Shown: positions 57,099 to 64,000 of the stretch, piece after piece
Position numbering within the stretch: position 1 is the first letter of the stretch
Layout: each line of letters begins with the position of its first letter
IMG/VR virus record: IMGVR_UViG_3300035212_002019
Location: 18,063-82,062 of that record
Source of the DNA: a virus
Direction: 5' to 3' (one strand)
DNA length: 64,000 nucleotides
Notes under the pieces: generated by a model
Told to the model about the DNA's origin: nothing
Databases searched by the model: none
The model's input: the letters and a program-made list of their open reading frames with translations, nothing else
Translations under genes and position numbers: made by a program

Positions 57099-60000
57099 TT
57101 TTTTACATAATTTTTATTCAGTATTTCAGGACTGATTGGTTTATTGTTATTTGTAATAAATTTGAATTCTTTTTTTGAAACCAAATTTTCTATTCTTTCG
57201 AAATTATTATCTTTAATTAAAAAGTTTTTTTCTCTATTTCTTAAAGGTGATTCATTTGATATGCTAGTCATAGCACCCATGAGCGCAAATAGATTAATAT
57301 CACTTGGATCTGATTTAAATATTTCCATTAATTTAGCTGGTAGTTCATCTAACCAATTATATTTGAACACTTTCCATTTTTCCATTAAATCAAAATATCT
57401 TTCATATATTAATTGTTCTGTCCATTTTGGGCTATGTTGACCAACAACCTCAGGGCACATTAGTGTTTCAAATCCGTCATTTTGTAACCTTGACATTTGT
57501 TCAACTTCACAAGATATTATTTCTAAATTGTATGGGTATTTTTTTAAGATGGTGTGTTTGTAGCCTTTTATACCGTAGATATCAAAATCTAAATGAACAT
57601 CATTTAACATATGAGTAACTGTACTTATATTTTCTTCAGTTTTTATTAACCTGTCATATATTTTTTCAATTGTATCTTCATATAAAATCATATCTTCATC
57701 AACTTGTATGTAGTAATCTGTTTTACAATCATCTATCATTTTTTGAAATGCTTTAGACATTGGTGCTATGTCTTTTATTTCGATTAAATTAAATTTCACA
57801 GTTTGGTTTAATAAAGATTTTAAACAATCTTCATAATTTGGATTTTGACCACATCTTATTATAAATACTGTTAAGTACTCTGATAAATCTTTAGAACTAT
57901 TTGTAAATAAATTTGACTTTTCTTTTGATAAAATATTTAAGAAGAAGTTAGCAAATTTGTTGGCGGTTTTTTTGTAAGTAAAGTTTTCTAAAACAACCTC
58001 TCTTGCTTTTTTACCAACTTCTTTACATTCCGTTCTATTATTTTTAAGATTATTAATTATTCTAATAAAGTCTTCTTTACTCTCACCTGTAAAACAAGGT
58101 ATTAACTTAGATAATTCATTATCATTTCTAATTAACATTGGAACCTCACAAAGACCTGCTTCTAAAAAAGTTTGTGGACCACCTTCTGATGTACTAAAGT
58201 TTATACATATATCAGCCTTATTATAATAATTAACAAGATCGTCGTTATTAACGTTTGTACAGGTTATTAATTTTATATCAGCCTTGTTACAAATTTCAAC
58301 TATATCCTCATAGTTTTTTACCTTTCTGTTAGTGTTACCTACAAAGATTGCCGTAAATTCATTTTCTTTTACATTATCTATATGATAGAATTTTTCTTCA
58401 TCAGCAGAATCGTGTATTATAGTTTGTGGATAATCCTGAGGTAAAAATTTACATATAGAATTCTTTAAATAGTTATTAACAAAAACACCACCTCTACTTG
58501 CCTTGAAAAACTCAGAGATTTTTTCTTCACTAAAATATGAATTTTCTAGCCAAAAAGCTGAGTAACATCCTCTGATCACATTATCACCATCTGGTATACA
58601 TCTTTCAGCTTCCCACATTACAAATATTAAATCCCATTCATCTGATATAACGTTATCTCTTTTTTGATGTATATCTCTAGCGTACTTTATAGTGTATTCT
58701 ATTTTATCTGGATATGGATTATATTTAACTACTGATTTTGCTATATTATCAAATGCCCAATCTTTTACATCTGGTAATAATAGAATTTTTTTCTTTTTTA
58801 TAATATTAAAATTTGAAAGATTCCATCTTACTAAATTTGAATATGTGACTATATTTTTTGATTCTCTTATATCAGAGCTTTCAACATCAGATATCACTAT
58901 ATTTGGATAGAATGTATAGCACTTACCGTAATTATTTGATTGTATCTCGGATAATAAGTTATCTACAGATTTTCTTTTTGTTTCTAATAGATTTATCACA
59001 TCGTCATATATTGATGATTCAATCGCATAAGCAAAGGTCCCTAGCGTGTTCTTACACAAGTAGAAACAATCTTTTTCTTCAATTCCGCTCCAGTTGAATT
59101 GACTAGCCCCTAAATAAACAATACTCCAATCTATTTTTGATATTTTTTTGATACTTTCTGTAAAGTCTTTACTAAATGTTATATCATCTTCAAAAATTAA
59201 TATTCTTTTATAATTATTTATTTTTGCTGTTTTAATCAATTCTATGTGTGATAGTAGACAAGCTAGTGAGTTTTTATTTTCAATTAAGCCATTTAAACTA
59301 GCACTTTCACCGGTTAGTCTATTCGGATTATATTTATTTAGTATATTATTAAATTCTTCATCACTAATTGTCAGACCATTTATTGCTTCAAATCTTTCAA
59401 CTTCTATTAAGTTTTCATTAAATAATTTTTCAACTCTTTCCCATCTATCTTTTTTATTTTGTAAATTAATACAATAGATTTTATCAAAGTATTTATTTAT
59501 ATCAAATGATTGTTCGGTTTCATTCAAAAATAATTCATTTTCTATAAATCTTTTAGTTTTTCTACCTTCCCAGTTTTGACATGTTTGACCAAGATGTAGA
59601 ACGGTCGTATTTAATTCGGTCTCGTTTTTATTAAATGTGTCTCTGAATATAATATCACTCCAGGCAGCATCATTTGAGTTTTCTGGAAAAATATTTGATT
59701 TTTTTTGAAATTTTTTAATATTAAACATTTGAAAGTATCCAAATCCTTTGGCTCTTTCTAATCTTCCTACATCTTTATTATTTAGAAAATCTAAAAATAG
59801 TTCATAACTATCAAGTATTAGTCTTTTACAAACTATTAAATTTTGATGAATTAAATTTGTTTTTTCTAATACTTCTAAGAAATCATCTTGTAAATAAATA
59901 TCAGCATCTAATAGTAAAATCCATTCTGGATTTTTTAAAGATTTTATACCTTCATTTATTGCTTTACCTTTATTGAAGATAGCTCCGTCTTCATACATTC

Positions 60001-60730
60001 TTTCCGTTATAATACAATTTGCTCCAAATTTTTTACATAATTCTTGACAGATTATATCATTTTTTGATGTTACGACAGTTACGTTTGAAACTTTTGTCGT
60101 ACTTTTAAGAGTTATTGACATAAAATCATTGTAGTTAACTGATACTATAATAATGTCTAATTTAATATTTGTTTCATTTGATAACTCTTTTCGTCTTTTG
60201 TTTAAGTAAGACTCCTTTCGTCTCACATTTTTTTCTAACAAACTTCTTGATATATTTGGTTGTCTTTTTTCGGGTATTATATTATCTTCATTCTTTATTA
60301 ATAGATTTTTTATTTCTATTAAAATTTTATTATTTGATGTGTTTATTCTTAATATACTATCTATGTTATCGCCCATTTCTAACTCAGTATTTTTATTAAA
60401 AATATAACAACCGTCATCTATTTTAATAGTTTTGTCTACAGGTGTTTCCAAATTTATTAGACTATTATTGAATTTAATAAATGGATTTGAGAATATAAAT
60501 ACATCATCATTATAAATTCTTTTACAATATTCAATTATTTCTCTATCTGTATAGCCATTTTTAATAACTAACTTAACTTTATTGTTTTTTGGTAATACAA
60601 TATTTGTATTATTATAAAAAACAACTATATTTGATATAAAACTAATATCTGAATTGCTGATTAAACATTCGATTAAATCTTTTTTATAGGCTTCGTTGGC
60701 AAATGGTGTTACTTTATTAATAAGAATCAT
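57095..60730 (-). CDS. Four-module glycosyltransferase (GT2 + GT25 + GT-B + GT2)
   Basis: A 1211-residue protein. Residues about 1-185 are a degenerate GT-like region. Residues 193-410 are GT2 type: I-I-I-V-S-V-N-Y-N-D, L-L-L-D-A-D-I-Y-L. Residues about 415-640 are GT25 type: Y-C-I-N-L-Q-N-K-K-D-R-W, S-L-A-C-L-L-S-H-I-E, I-F-E-D-D-I-T. Residues about 660-960 are GT-B/GT4 like: T-A-I-F-V-G-N-T-N-R-K and N-F-S-T-S-E-G-G-P-Q-T-F-L-E-A-G-L. Residues about 970-1180 are GT-A again: Y-I-Q-V-D-E-D-M-I. One chain could build a short oligosaccharide in steps. Sequence is more A/T-rich than the virion genes. The acceptor is unknown. Confidence 0.75.
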   Translation of the reverse strand: MILINKVTPFANEAYKKDLIECLISNSDISFISNIVVFYNNTNIVLPKNNKVKLVIKNGYTDREIIEYCKRIYNDDVFIFSNPFIKFNNSLINLETPVDKTIKIDDGCYIFNKNTELEMGDNIDSILRINTSNNKILIEIKNLLIKNEDNIIPEKRQPNISRSLLEKNVRRKESYLNKRRKELSNETNIKLDIIIVSVNYNDFMSITLKSTTKVSNVTVVTSKNDIICQELCKKFGANCIITERMYEDGAIFNKGKAINEGIKSLKNPEWILLLDADIYLQDDFLEVLEKTNLIHQNLIVCKRLILDSYELFLDFLNNKDVGRLERAKGFGYFQMFNIKKFQKKSNIFPENSNDAAWSDIIFRDTFNKNETELNTTVLHLGQTCQNWEGRKTKRFIENELFLNETEQSFDINKYFDKIYCINLQNKKDRWERVEKLFNENLIEVERFEAINGLTISDEEFNNILNKYNPNRLTGESASLNGLIENKNSLACLLSHIELIKTAKINNYKRILIFEDDITFSKDFTESIKKISKIDWSIVYLGASQFNWSGIEEKDCFYLCKNTLGTFAYAIESSIYDDVINLLETKRKSVDNLLSEIQSNNYGKCYTFYPNIVISDVESSDIRESKNIVTYSNLVRWNLSNFNIIKKKKILLLPDVKDWAFDNIAKSVVKYNPYPDKIEYTIKYARDIHQKRDNVISDEWDLIFVMWEAERCIPDGDNVIRGCYSAFWLENSYFSEEKISEFFKASRGGVFVNNYLKNSICKFLPQDYPQTIIHDSADEEKFYHIDNVKENEFTAIFVGNTNRKVKNYEDIVEICNKADIKLITCTNVNNDDLVNYYNKADICINFSTSEGGPQTFLEAGLCEVPMLIRNDNELSKLIPCFTGESKEDFIRIINNLKNNRTECKEVGKKAREVVLENFTYKKTANKFANFFLNILSKEKSNLFTNSSKDLSEYLTVFIIRCGQNPNYEDCLKSLLNQTVKFNLIEIKDIAPMSKAFQKMIDDCKTDYYIQVDEDMILYEDTIEKIYDRLIKTEENISTVTHMLNDVHLDFDIYGIKGYKHTILKKYPYNLEIISCEVEQMSRLQNDGFETLMCPEVVGQHSPKWTEQLIYERYFDLMEKWKVFKYNWLDELPAKLMEIFKSDPSDINLFALMGAMTSISNESPLRNREKNFLIKDNNFERIENLVSKKEFKFITNNNKPISPEILNKNYVKK

Positions 60731-60733
60731 ATT

Positions 60734-60749
60734 TGTTATATATAAAAAA
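60734..60749 (+). promoter_or_regulatory. Late-type promoter in a divergent gap
   Basis: GTTATATATAAAAAAA lies 20 bases before the ATG at 60770. The same 39-base gap also holds TTTTATATATAACAAAT on the minus strand for the gene starting at 60730. Confidence 0.45.
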
Positions 60750-60769
60750 ATATTGTTTTTAACAGAAAA

Positions 60770-61171
60770 ATGGAGAAAAAAGTAGGAAGAATTGAAAATA
60801 TTTCTTTTCCGGAACTTAAAATAGAAAAGATAAAGGCAAAAGTAGATACTGGTGCTTATGGAGTTGCTTTACATGTTGATAGTATAAAACTTGAAGATGG
60901 TAAGTTATATTTTACAGTTGGTGATGAAGAGTTTTCTTATAATAAATTCAAAACTATTATAGTTAAAAATTCATTTGGTAAAGTTCAGAAAAGATTTTCT
61001 ATATTTACTAAATTAACAATTGGTGATTCAATATATAAATTTTATGTATCTTTAACAGATAGAAAAAAAATGAGATATCCTGTTTTAATAGGTAGAAGAT
61101 TCCTTTACAAATTCAACTATTTAGTTGATGTAACAAAAAAGAATATAAATGATAGAAATAAAAAGGTGTAA
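60770..61171 (+). CDS. Retropepsin-like (ATP-dependent zinc protease family) protein
   Basis: A 133-residue protein. It starts K-V-G-R-I-E-N-I-S-F-P-E-L, then I-K-A-K-V-D-T-G-A-Y-G-V-A-L-H, then I-V-K-N-S-F-G-K-V-Q-K-R and L-T-D-R-K-K-M-R-Y-P-V-L-I-G-R-R-F-L, ending F-N-Y-L-V-D-V. This is the full pattern of the PF05618-type family, which has an aspartyl-protease (D-T-G-A) fold and is often fused or linked to RimK-like ligases. Targets are unknown. It overlaps the next gene by 23 bases. Confidence 0.75.
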   Translation: MEKKVGRIENISFPELKIEKIKAKVDTGAYGVALHVDSIKLEDGKLYFTVGDEEFSYNKFKTIIVKNSFGKVQKRFSIFTKLTIGDSIYKFYVSLTDRKKMRYPVLIGRRFLYKFNYLVDVTKKNINDRNKKV

Positions 61172-61679
61172 TTATATTACCGGAAATCCTTCAGACGTTT
61201 CTTATGCTGTTAAGAAAATAGTTGACTTCTTAGATATGGAGGGTAGAAATCCGGTCTTATTTTGTAAACCAAGAAGTTCAAACTCTACTGCTACTACACT
61301 TAAATATTTAATGGAACCTAAAATAAACTTCAATAATATTGAAGATTTTACAGAAGTATTAAATAATAAAGGTAATCTATTTAGAGTTGATTTATTAGTA
61401 TTCGATTTTTGGCATTTGAGTGTTTCTTCAATAATAGAATATAAACAAGTTATTGATAAATTAAATATTGATTATATAATATTAGCCAAAGAGTATCATT
61501 ATAAATCATCTGAGGATGTTAATGATTATCATGTTAAAATTGAATCTAGAGAATTATATCACAGTGAATACTCAATAACTGATAAAATATCTGGATGGAC
61601 TTCAAACTTAGAAAATTTATCAAAATCTTACATTCGTAATAAAAAAATTGACGATATTTTCAATAAAAATGATGAATAA
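61149..61679 (+). CDS. Hypothetical protein
   Basis: A 176-residue protein starting at ATG 61149 in a different frame, within the end of the retropepsin-like gene. A possible Rossmann-like order (G-R-N-P-V-L-F-C-K-P-R-S-S-N-S, then V-D-L-L-V-F-D-F-W-H-L, then Y-I-I-L-A-K-E-Y) suggests an alpha/beta fold, perhaps a degenerate P-loop domain without the G-K-T. Not recognised. Confidence 0.5.
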   Translation: MIEIKRCNYITGNPSDVSYAVKKIVDFLDMEGRNPVLFCKPRSSNSTATTLKYLMEPKINFNNIEDFTEVLNNKGNLFRVDLLVFDFWHLSVSSIIEYKQVIDKLNIDYIILAKEYHYKSSEDVNDYHVKIESRELYHSEYSITDKISGWTSNLENLSKSYIRNKKIDDIFNKNDE

Positions 61680-61680
61680 T

Positions 61681-61711
61681 TTTGTAATTGTTAATAAGTT
61701 GTTTATATTTG
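61681..61711 (+). promoter_or_regulatory. Host-type promoter
   Basis: TTTG (61681-61684), 19 bases, TATATTTG (61704-61711): a perfect Bacteroidetes consensus, 24 bases before the ATG at 61736. Confidence 0.75.
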
Positions 61712-61735
61712 TATAATAAATATAATTATACATTC

Positions 61736-62830
61736 ATGAGAATACGCAGAAAGTTTTTACAACTTACGAAATACACTTATCCACACGGCACAGAGGGATT
61801 TTTAAAATCATATCTTCCGGAAGGTACTAAAAAAGATGCCTATGGTAATTTTTACTACCTAATTGGTGAGGATCCTACAACAATGTTTACTTGTCATTTA
61901 GATACTGCTTGTTCTAAACAAGTAAAAGTAAATCATGTTCAAACACAAAATATAATTAAGACTGACGGTTCTTCTATTTTAGGAGCCGATGATAAAGCAG
62001 GAATGGTTGTTATTCTTAATATGATTGAGAATAAAGTTCCAGGTCTTTATTATTTCTTTATTGGCGAGGAAGTTGGTTGTGTTGGTTCTAGTAAATTAGC
62101 TCAAAATTGGGTAAATAGTGAATTCAGTTATACTATTTCTAAAGTTGTTTCTTTTGATAGAAGAAGTACCGGATCTGTTATTACACATCAATGGTATGGT
62201 CGTTGTTGTTCTGATGAATTTGCTGATGAATTATCTTTTAGATTAAATGGAACCGGTCAAAGATTAAAACTTGAACCAGATGATACGGGTGTTTTAACAG
62301 ACTCTGCCCAATTTATGGATATCGTACCAGAGTGTACTAATATTTCAGTTGGTTATATGTATGAACATACAACCGGTGAGTATCAAGATATTGAGTTTCT
62401 ACAAAGACTTTGTAAAGCTGTTTGTTTAATTGATTGGGAATCACTTCCTGTTGAAAGAAATCCATATGATATTTCAAATGAAGATGATGATGATGATGAT
62501 TTAGAATTTTCAACAGATGATGAAGTTTATTCAGAAGAATACTATTCTTACTTTTCGGTAAATGGTAAAACAAAGAAAATGTATATTGCTACTGATTTGA
62601 TAAAAAAAGAAACTGAATTAATCAGAAATTATTTAACAAATAATGGTTATGGTGATATGTATGGTATTACCTGGAATGGTCATAAGTGTTATGCTCAAAA
62701 TGAAACAAATTGTTATGACTTTGTTGGCTCTCGTACAGATTTTATGGATGTGATATCTGAATTGTGTTCAGTTCCTTTGAATAAGATTAAAGAGAAATTG
62801 AGAAATGATATTAGTCATTTAGTATTCTAA
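61736..62830 (+). CDS. M20/M28-like zinc aminopeptidase (paralog 2)
   Basis: The start at 61736 is chosen because the longer frame (61688) lies over the promoter. The product is 364 residues: T-Y-P-H-G-T-E-G-F, M-F-T-C-H-L-D-T-A (H54), G-A-D-D-K-A-G (about 83-89), F-F-I-G-E-E-V-G-C-V-G (about 108-118), S-F-D-R-R-S and Y-E-H-T-T-G, so all metal and catalytic residues are present. It lacks the N-terminal domain of the 44362 paralog and has a different C-terminal part, with an acidic run (E-D-D-D-D-D-D-L). Host-type promoter here against a late motif there implies different timing. Confidence 0.78.
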   Translation: MRIRRKFLQLTKYTYPHGTEGFLKSYLPEGTKKDAYGNFYYLIGEDPTTMFTCHLDTACSKQVKVNHVQTQNIIKTDGSSILGADDKAGMVVILNMIENKVPGLYYFFIGEEVGCVGSSKLAQNWVNSEFSYTISKVVSFDRRSTGSVITHQWYGRCCSDEFADELSFRLNGTGQRLKLEPDDTGVLTDSAQFMDIVPECTNISVGYMYEHTTGEYQDIEFLQRLCKAVCLIDWESLPVERNPYDISNEDDDDDDLEFSTDDEVYSEEYYSYFSVNGKTKKMYIATDLIKKETELIRNYLTNNGYGDMYGITWNGHKCYAQNETNCYDFVGSRTDFMDVISELCSVPLNKIKEKLRNDISHLVF

Positions 62831-62832
62831 AT

Positions 62833-62862
62833 AAAAAAAGAGAACTTAAAGTTCTCTTTTTT
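62833..62862. terminator. Bidirectional terminator
   Basis: AAAAAGAGAACTT and AAGTTCTCTTTTT pair with almost no loop. It ends the peptidase gene and faces the convergent 61-residue gene. Confidence 0.85.
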
Positions 62863-62863
62863 G

Positions 62864-63049
62864 TTATCCTAATATTAAACCAGGTGCTTTATATTGTTTT
62901 TGAGAAACTATCTCTAACATTTGATTAGTTGATAATTCATTTGGATTCCAACCTTTGTTTTTAGAGTATTCGTGTAAAAACTTTTCTCTTAACATGTTTA
63001 TTTCTTCTTGAGATAAACTGGAATTCTTGATTAATTCTGAATCTTTCAT
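62864..63049 (-). CDS. Small helical protein
   Basis: A 61-residue protein, Lys/Glu/Ser/Asn-rich: S-L-S-Q-E-E-I-N-M-L-R-E-K-F-L-H-E-Y, then G-W-N-P-N-E-L-S-T-N-Q-M-L-E-I-V, with a short hydrophobic end (A-P-G-L-I-L-G). It looks like two helices. Not recognised. It is 15 bases downstream of the membrane-protein gene on the same strand and before a terminator. Confidence 0.5.
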   Translation of the reverse strand: MKDSELIKNSSLSQEEINMLREKFLHEYSKNKGWNPNELSTNQMLEIVSQKQYKAPGLILG

Positions 63050-63064
63050 AATTTTATTTAATTT

Positions 63065-63493
63065 TTATAATAAAAATAGGTATATAAATATTTGAGCTAA
63101 AACTCCAATTACCATACCTAATGTTCTTTTACTGTATGTAGTTAGTGGTGTGAATCTTGGAAATGTTTTAGACTCATCTTTCCATCTTTTTGGATAAGAT
63201 CTTCCATCTAATTTATTTCTTGTATAGTAATAAGTTCCATTGTGAAAGAAATTAAACATTAAGAATATACAAGCCAAACAAAGTAGTGAAAACCAACCAA
63301 GTGTGTGTACCATGAAACCACCAGTTATTAACATAACTAAAACTCTTTGTAGGTTAAAGATAGGATTTATATCAAAATCACATACTCTTCTACTGTTATT
63401 TTCATAGTGCCAGTAGAAACCTTCTCTTACTCCTTCTGTTAGTGCGTAACCAACCCAAATCAAATTTGTTAATATAAGTGTTATTAGTATCAT
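63065..63493 (-). CDS. Small integral membrane protein
   Basis: A 142-residue protein with hydrophobic segments at about 1-18, 50-64, 66-82 and 124-142. A hydrophilic loop with a Y-Y-Y-T-R-N-K patch and W-K-D-E lies between the third and fourth. No family is recognised. Upstream on this strand is TTTATATATACAATAAAT (about 63503-63520), a late-type motif. Confidence 0.55.
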   Translation of the reverse strand: MILITLILTNLIWVGYALTEGVREGFYWHYENNSRRVCDFDINPIFNLQRVLVMLITGGFMVHTLGWFSLLCLACIFLMFNFFHNGTYYYTRNKLDGRSYPKRWKDESKTFPRFTPLTTYSKRTLGMVIGVLAQIFIYLFLL

Positions 63494-63508
63494 ATACCTA
63501 ATTATTTA

Positions 63509-63539
63509 TTGTATATATAAATTTTTATTTGTATCTTTG
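63509..63539 (+). promoter_or_regulatory. Host-type promoter almost touching the start codon
   Basis: TTG (63509-63511), 20 bases, TATCTTTG (63532-63539). The ATG at 63544 is only 4 bases further, so the mRNA is probably leaderless or starts at the second ATG (63553). Confidence 0.6.
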
Positions 63540-63543
63540 TTCC

Positions 63544-64000
63544 ATGTTAGAAATGAAAGGCATATTAGAATTCGACCCAGTTAACGTCACCAAGAAGCAC
63601 TTAGCACAGTCTTCTTGGAAGAGAACTGCTATGGTTAGATTTGACTGTGAACTTTATGCTTACTACTCTTGGTTCTTAGAAAAAAGATTCAACTTAAAAC
63701 TAAACAAACCTTTAAGAGGAACTCACTTAACTATCATAAACGATAGATTTGAGTCTGATGAATTATATGCTCAAGCTCGTCAGTTATTTCACGGTAAAGA
63801 AATCACTGTAAAATATGATCCTGCTTTAATTCGTGCTAATCACAAAGGTCACTGGTGGATTGGAGCTGATAGTAATGACGCTAGAAACATTAGAAGTGTT
63901 ATTGGATTAGATCCTAACCCTTACTTTGGTTTTCACATCACTGTTGGTTTGGCAACTCACTTACAATTAGAACACTCTAAATATATCTTAGACCAATGTA
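63544..64000 (+). CDS. 2H phosphoesterase, T4 57B/Acb1-like (anti-CBASS candidate; cut by window edge)
   Basis: At least 152 residues, still open at the window end. Two H-x-T motifs of the 2H phosphoesterase fold are present: G-T-H-L-T-I (H61, T63) and F-H-I-T-V-G (H131, T133). The 70-residue spacing is very close to that of T4 57B, the founding Acb1. There the two H-x-T motifs cut cyclic di- and trinucleotides made by CBASS defence. Length is also close to the T4 protein (about 152). Other 2H enzymes act on RNA ends, so the substrate is inferred. A host-type promoter, hence early expression, fits an anti-defence role. Confidence 0.6.
   Translation, partial: MLEMKGILEFDPVNVTKKHLAQSSWKRTAMVRFDCELYAYYSWFLEKRFNLKLNKPLRGTHLTIINDRFESDELYAQARQLFHGKEITVKYDPALIRANHKGHWWIGADSNDARNIRSVIGLDPNPYFGFHITVGLATHLQLEHSKYILDQC

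Noticed and set aside
61688-61735. Longer N-terminus for the second peptidase
   Set aside because: The extra 16 codons overlap the TATATTTG promoter element. The ATG at 61736 lies at the correct distance downstream.
1-64000. Integrase, transposase, tRNA or prophage attachment sites
   Set aside because: No such genes or flanking repeats were found by eye. The two zinc-finger genes with homing-like motifs (7500, 39052) lack a nuclease domain.

Overview
This window is part of the genome of a large, strictly lytic-looking, contractile-tailed phage with a T4-like core that infects a Bacteroidetes (probably flavobacterial) host. The T4 signature is the set of sheath, tube, gp15-like terminator, gp25, gp26-like, terminase, portal, prohead protease, capsid, gp4, gp44, gp47 and gp55-like genes. 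The host assignment rests on very AT-rich DNA, the near absence of Shine-Dalgarno sequences, and at least four promoters that match the Bacteroidetes housekeeping pattern TTTG-N19/20-TAnnTTTG. No integrase, insertion sequence, CRISPR array or tRNA was seen.

Layout. 1-3996 is one open frame on the minus strand for a giant virion protein that runs off the left edge. 4-9 kb holds small head-type proteins, gp47 nuclease and the tail tube. 9-17 kb (minus) holds the gp26-like protein, a double-length sheath and two internal/head-type proteins. 17-24 kb has small genes, the terminase pair, ClpS and a HAD phosphatase. 24-31 kb has a possible spanin pair, a nicotinamidase-like enzyme, a GNAT enzyme, gp25, gp44, gp15 and a late sigma factor. 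31-39 kb has a type II glutamine synthetase, gp4, the portal and RNase R. 39-46 kb has the protease-scaffold fusion, the major capsid protein, an NFACT-R protein and an M20-like peptidase. A tmRNA gene lies at 46.2-46.6 kb. It is followed by NADAR and adenine-methylase genes, a degenerate ligase-like protein, a family-A-polymerase-like protein and capsid-related fragments (46-54 kb), a glycosyltransferase block (54-60.7 kb), a retropepsin-like protein, a second M20-like peptidase, and a 2H phosphoesterase resembling T4 57B/Acb1 at the right edge.

Three things stand out. (1) The phage carries pieces of a protein and RNA quality-control set: a structurally convincing tmRNA with an atypical 29-codon tag, RNase R, ClpS and an NFACT-R protein. 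No smpB is visible here. (2) About ten otherwise unrelated proteins, including enzymes, begin with the same short peptide of the form M-[KR]-x-[LI]-[KR]-x-[FY]-x(0-4)-E. It closely resembles the T4 capsid-targeting sequence, which suggests a shared route into the head and perhaps into the next host cell. (3) A recurrent TTTAATATATA motif precedes most structural genes and probably is the late promoter read by the gp55-like factor. In several genes it touches the start codon, which predicts leaderless mRNAs.

Expression logic: late genes use the AT-only motif, are separated by strong hairpin-plus-T-run terminators, and sit in short operons whose genes overlap as ATGA or TAATG. A minority (17530 gene, tmRNA, second peptidase, 2H phosphoesterase) use host-type promoters and are therefore probably expressed early. 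All functional statements come from reading motifs by eye; no database search was run.
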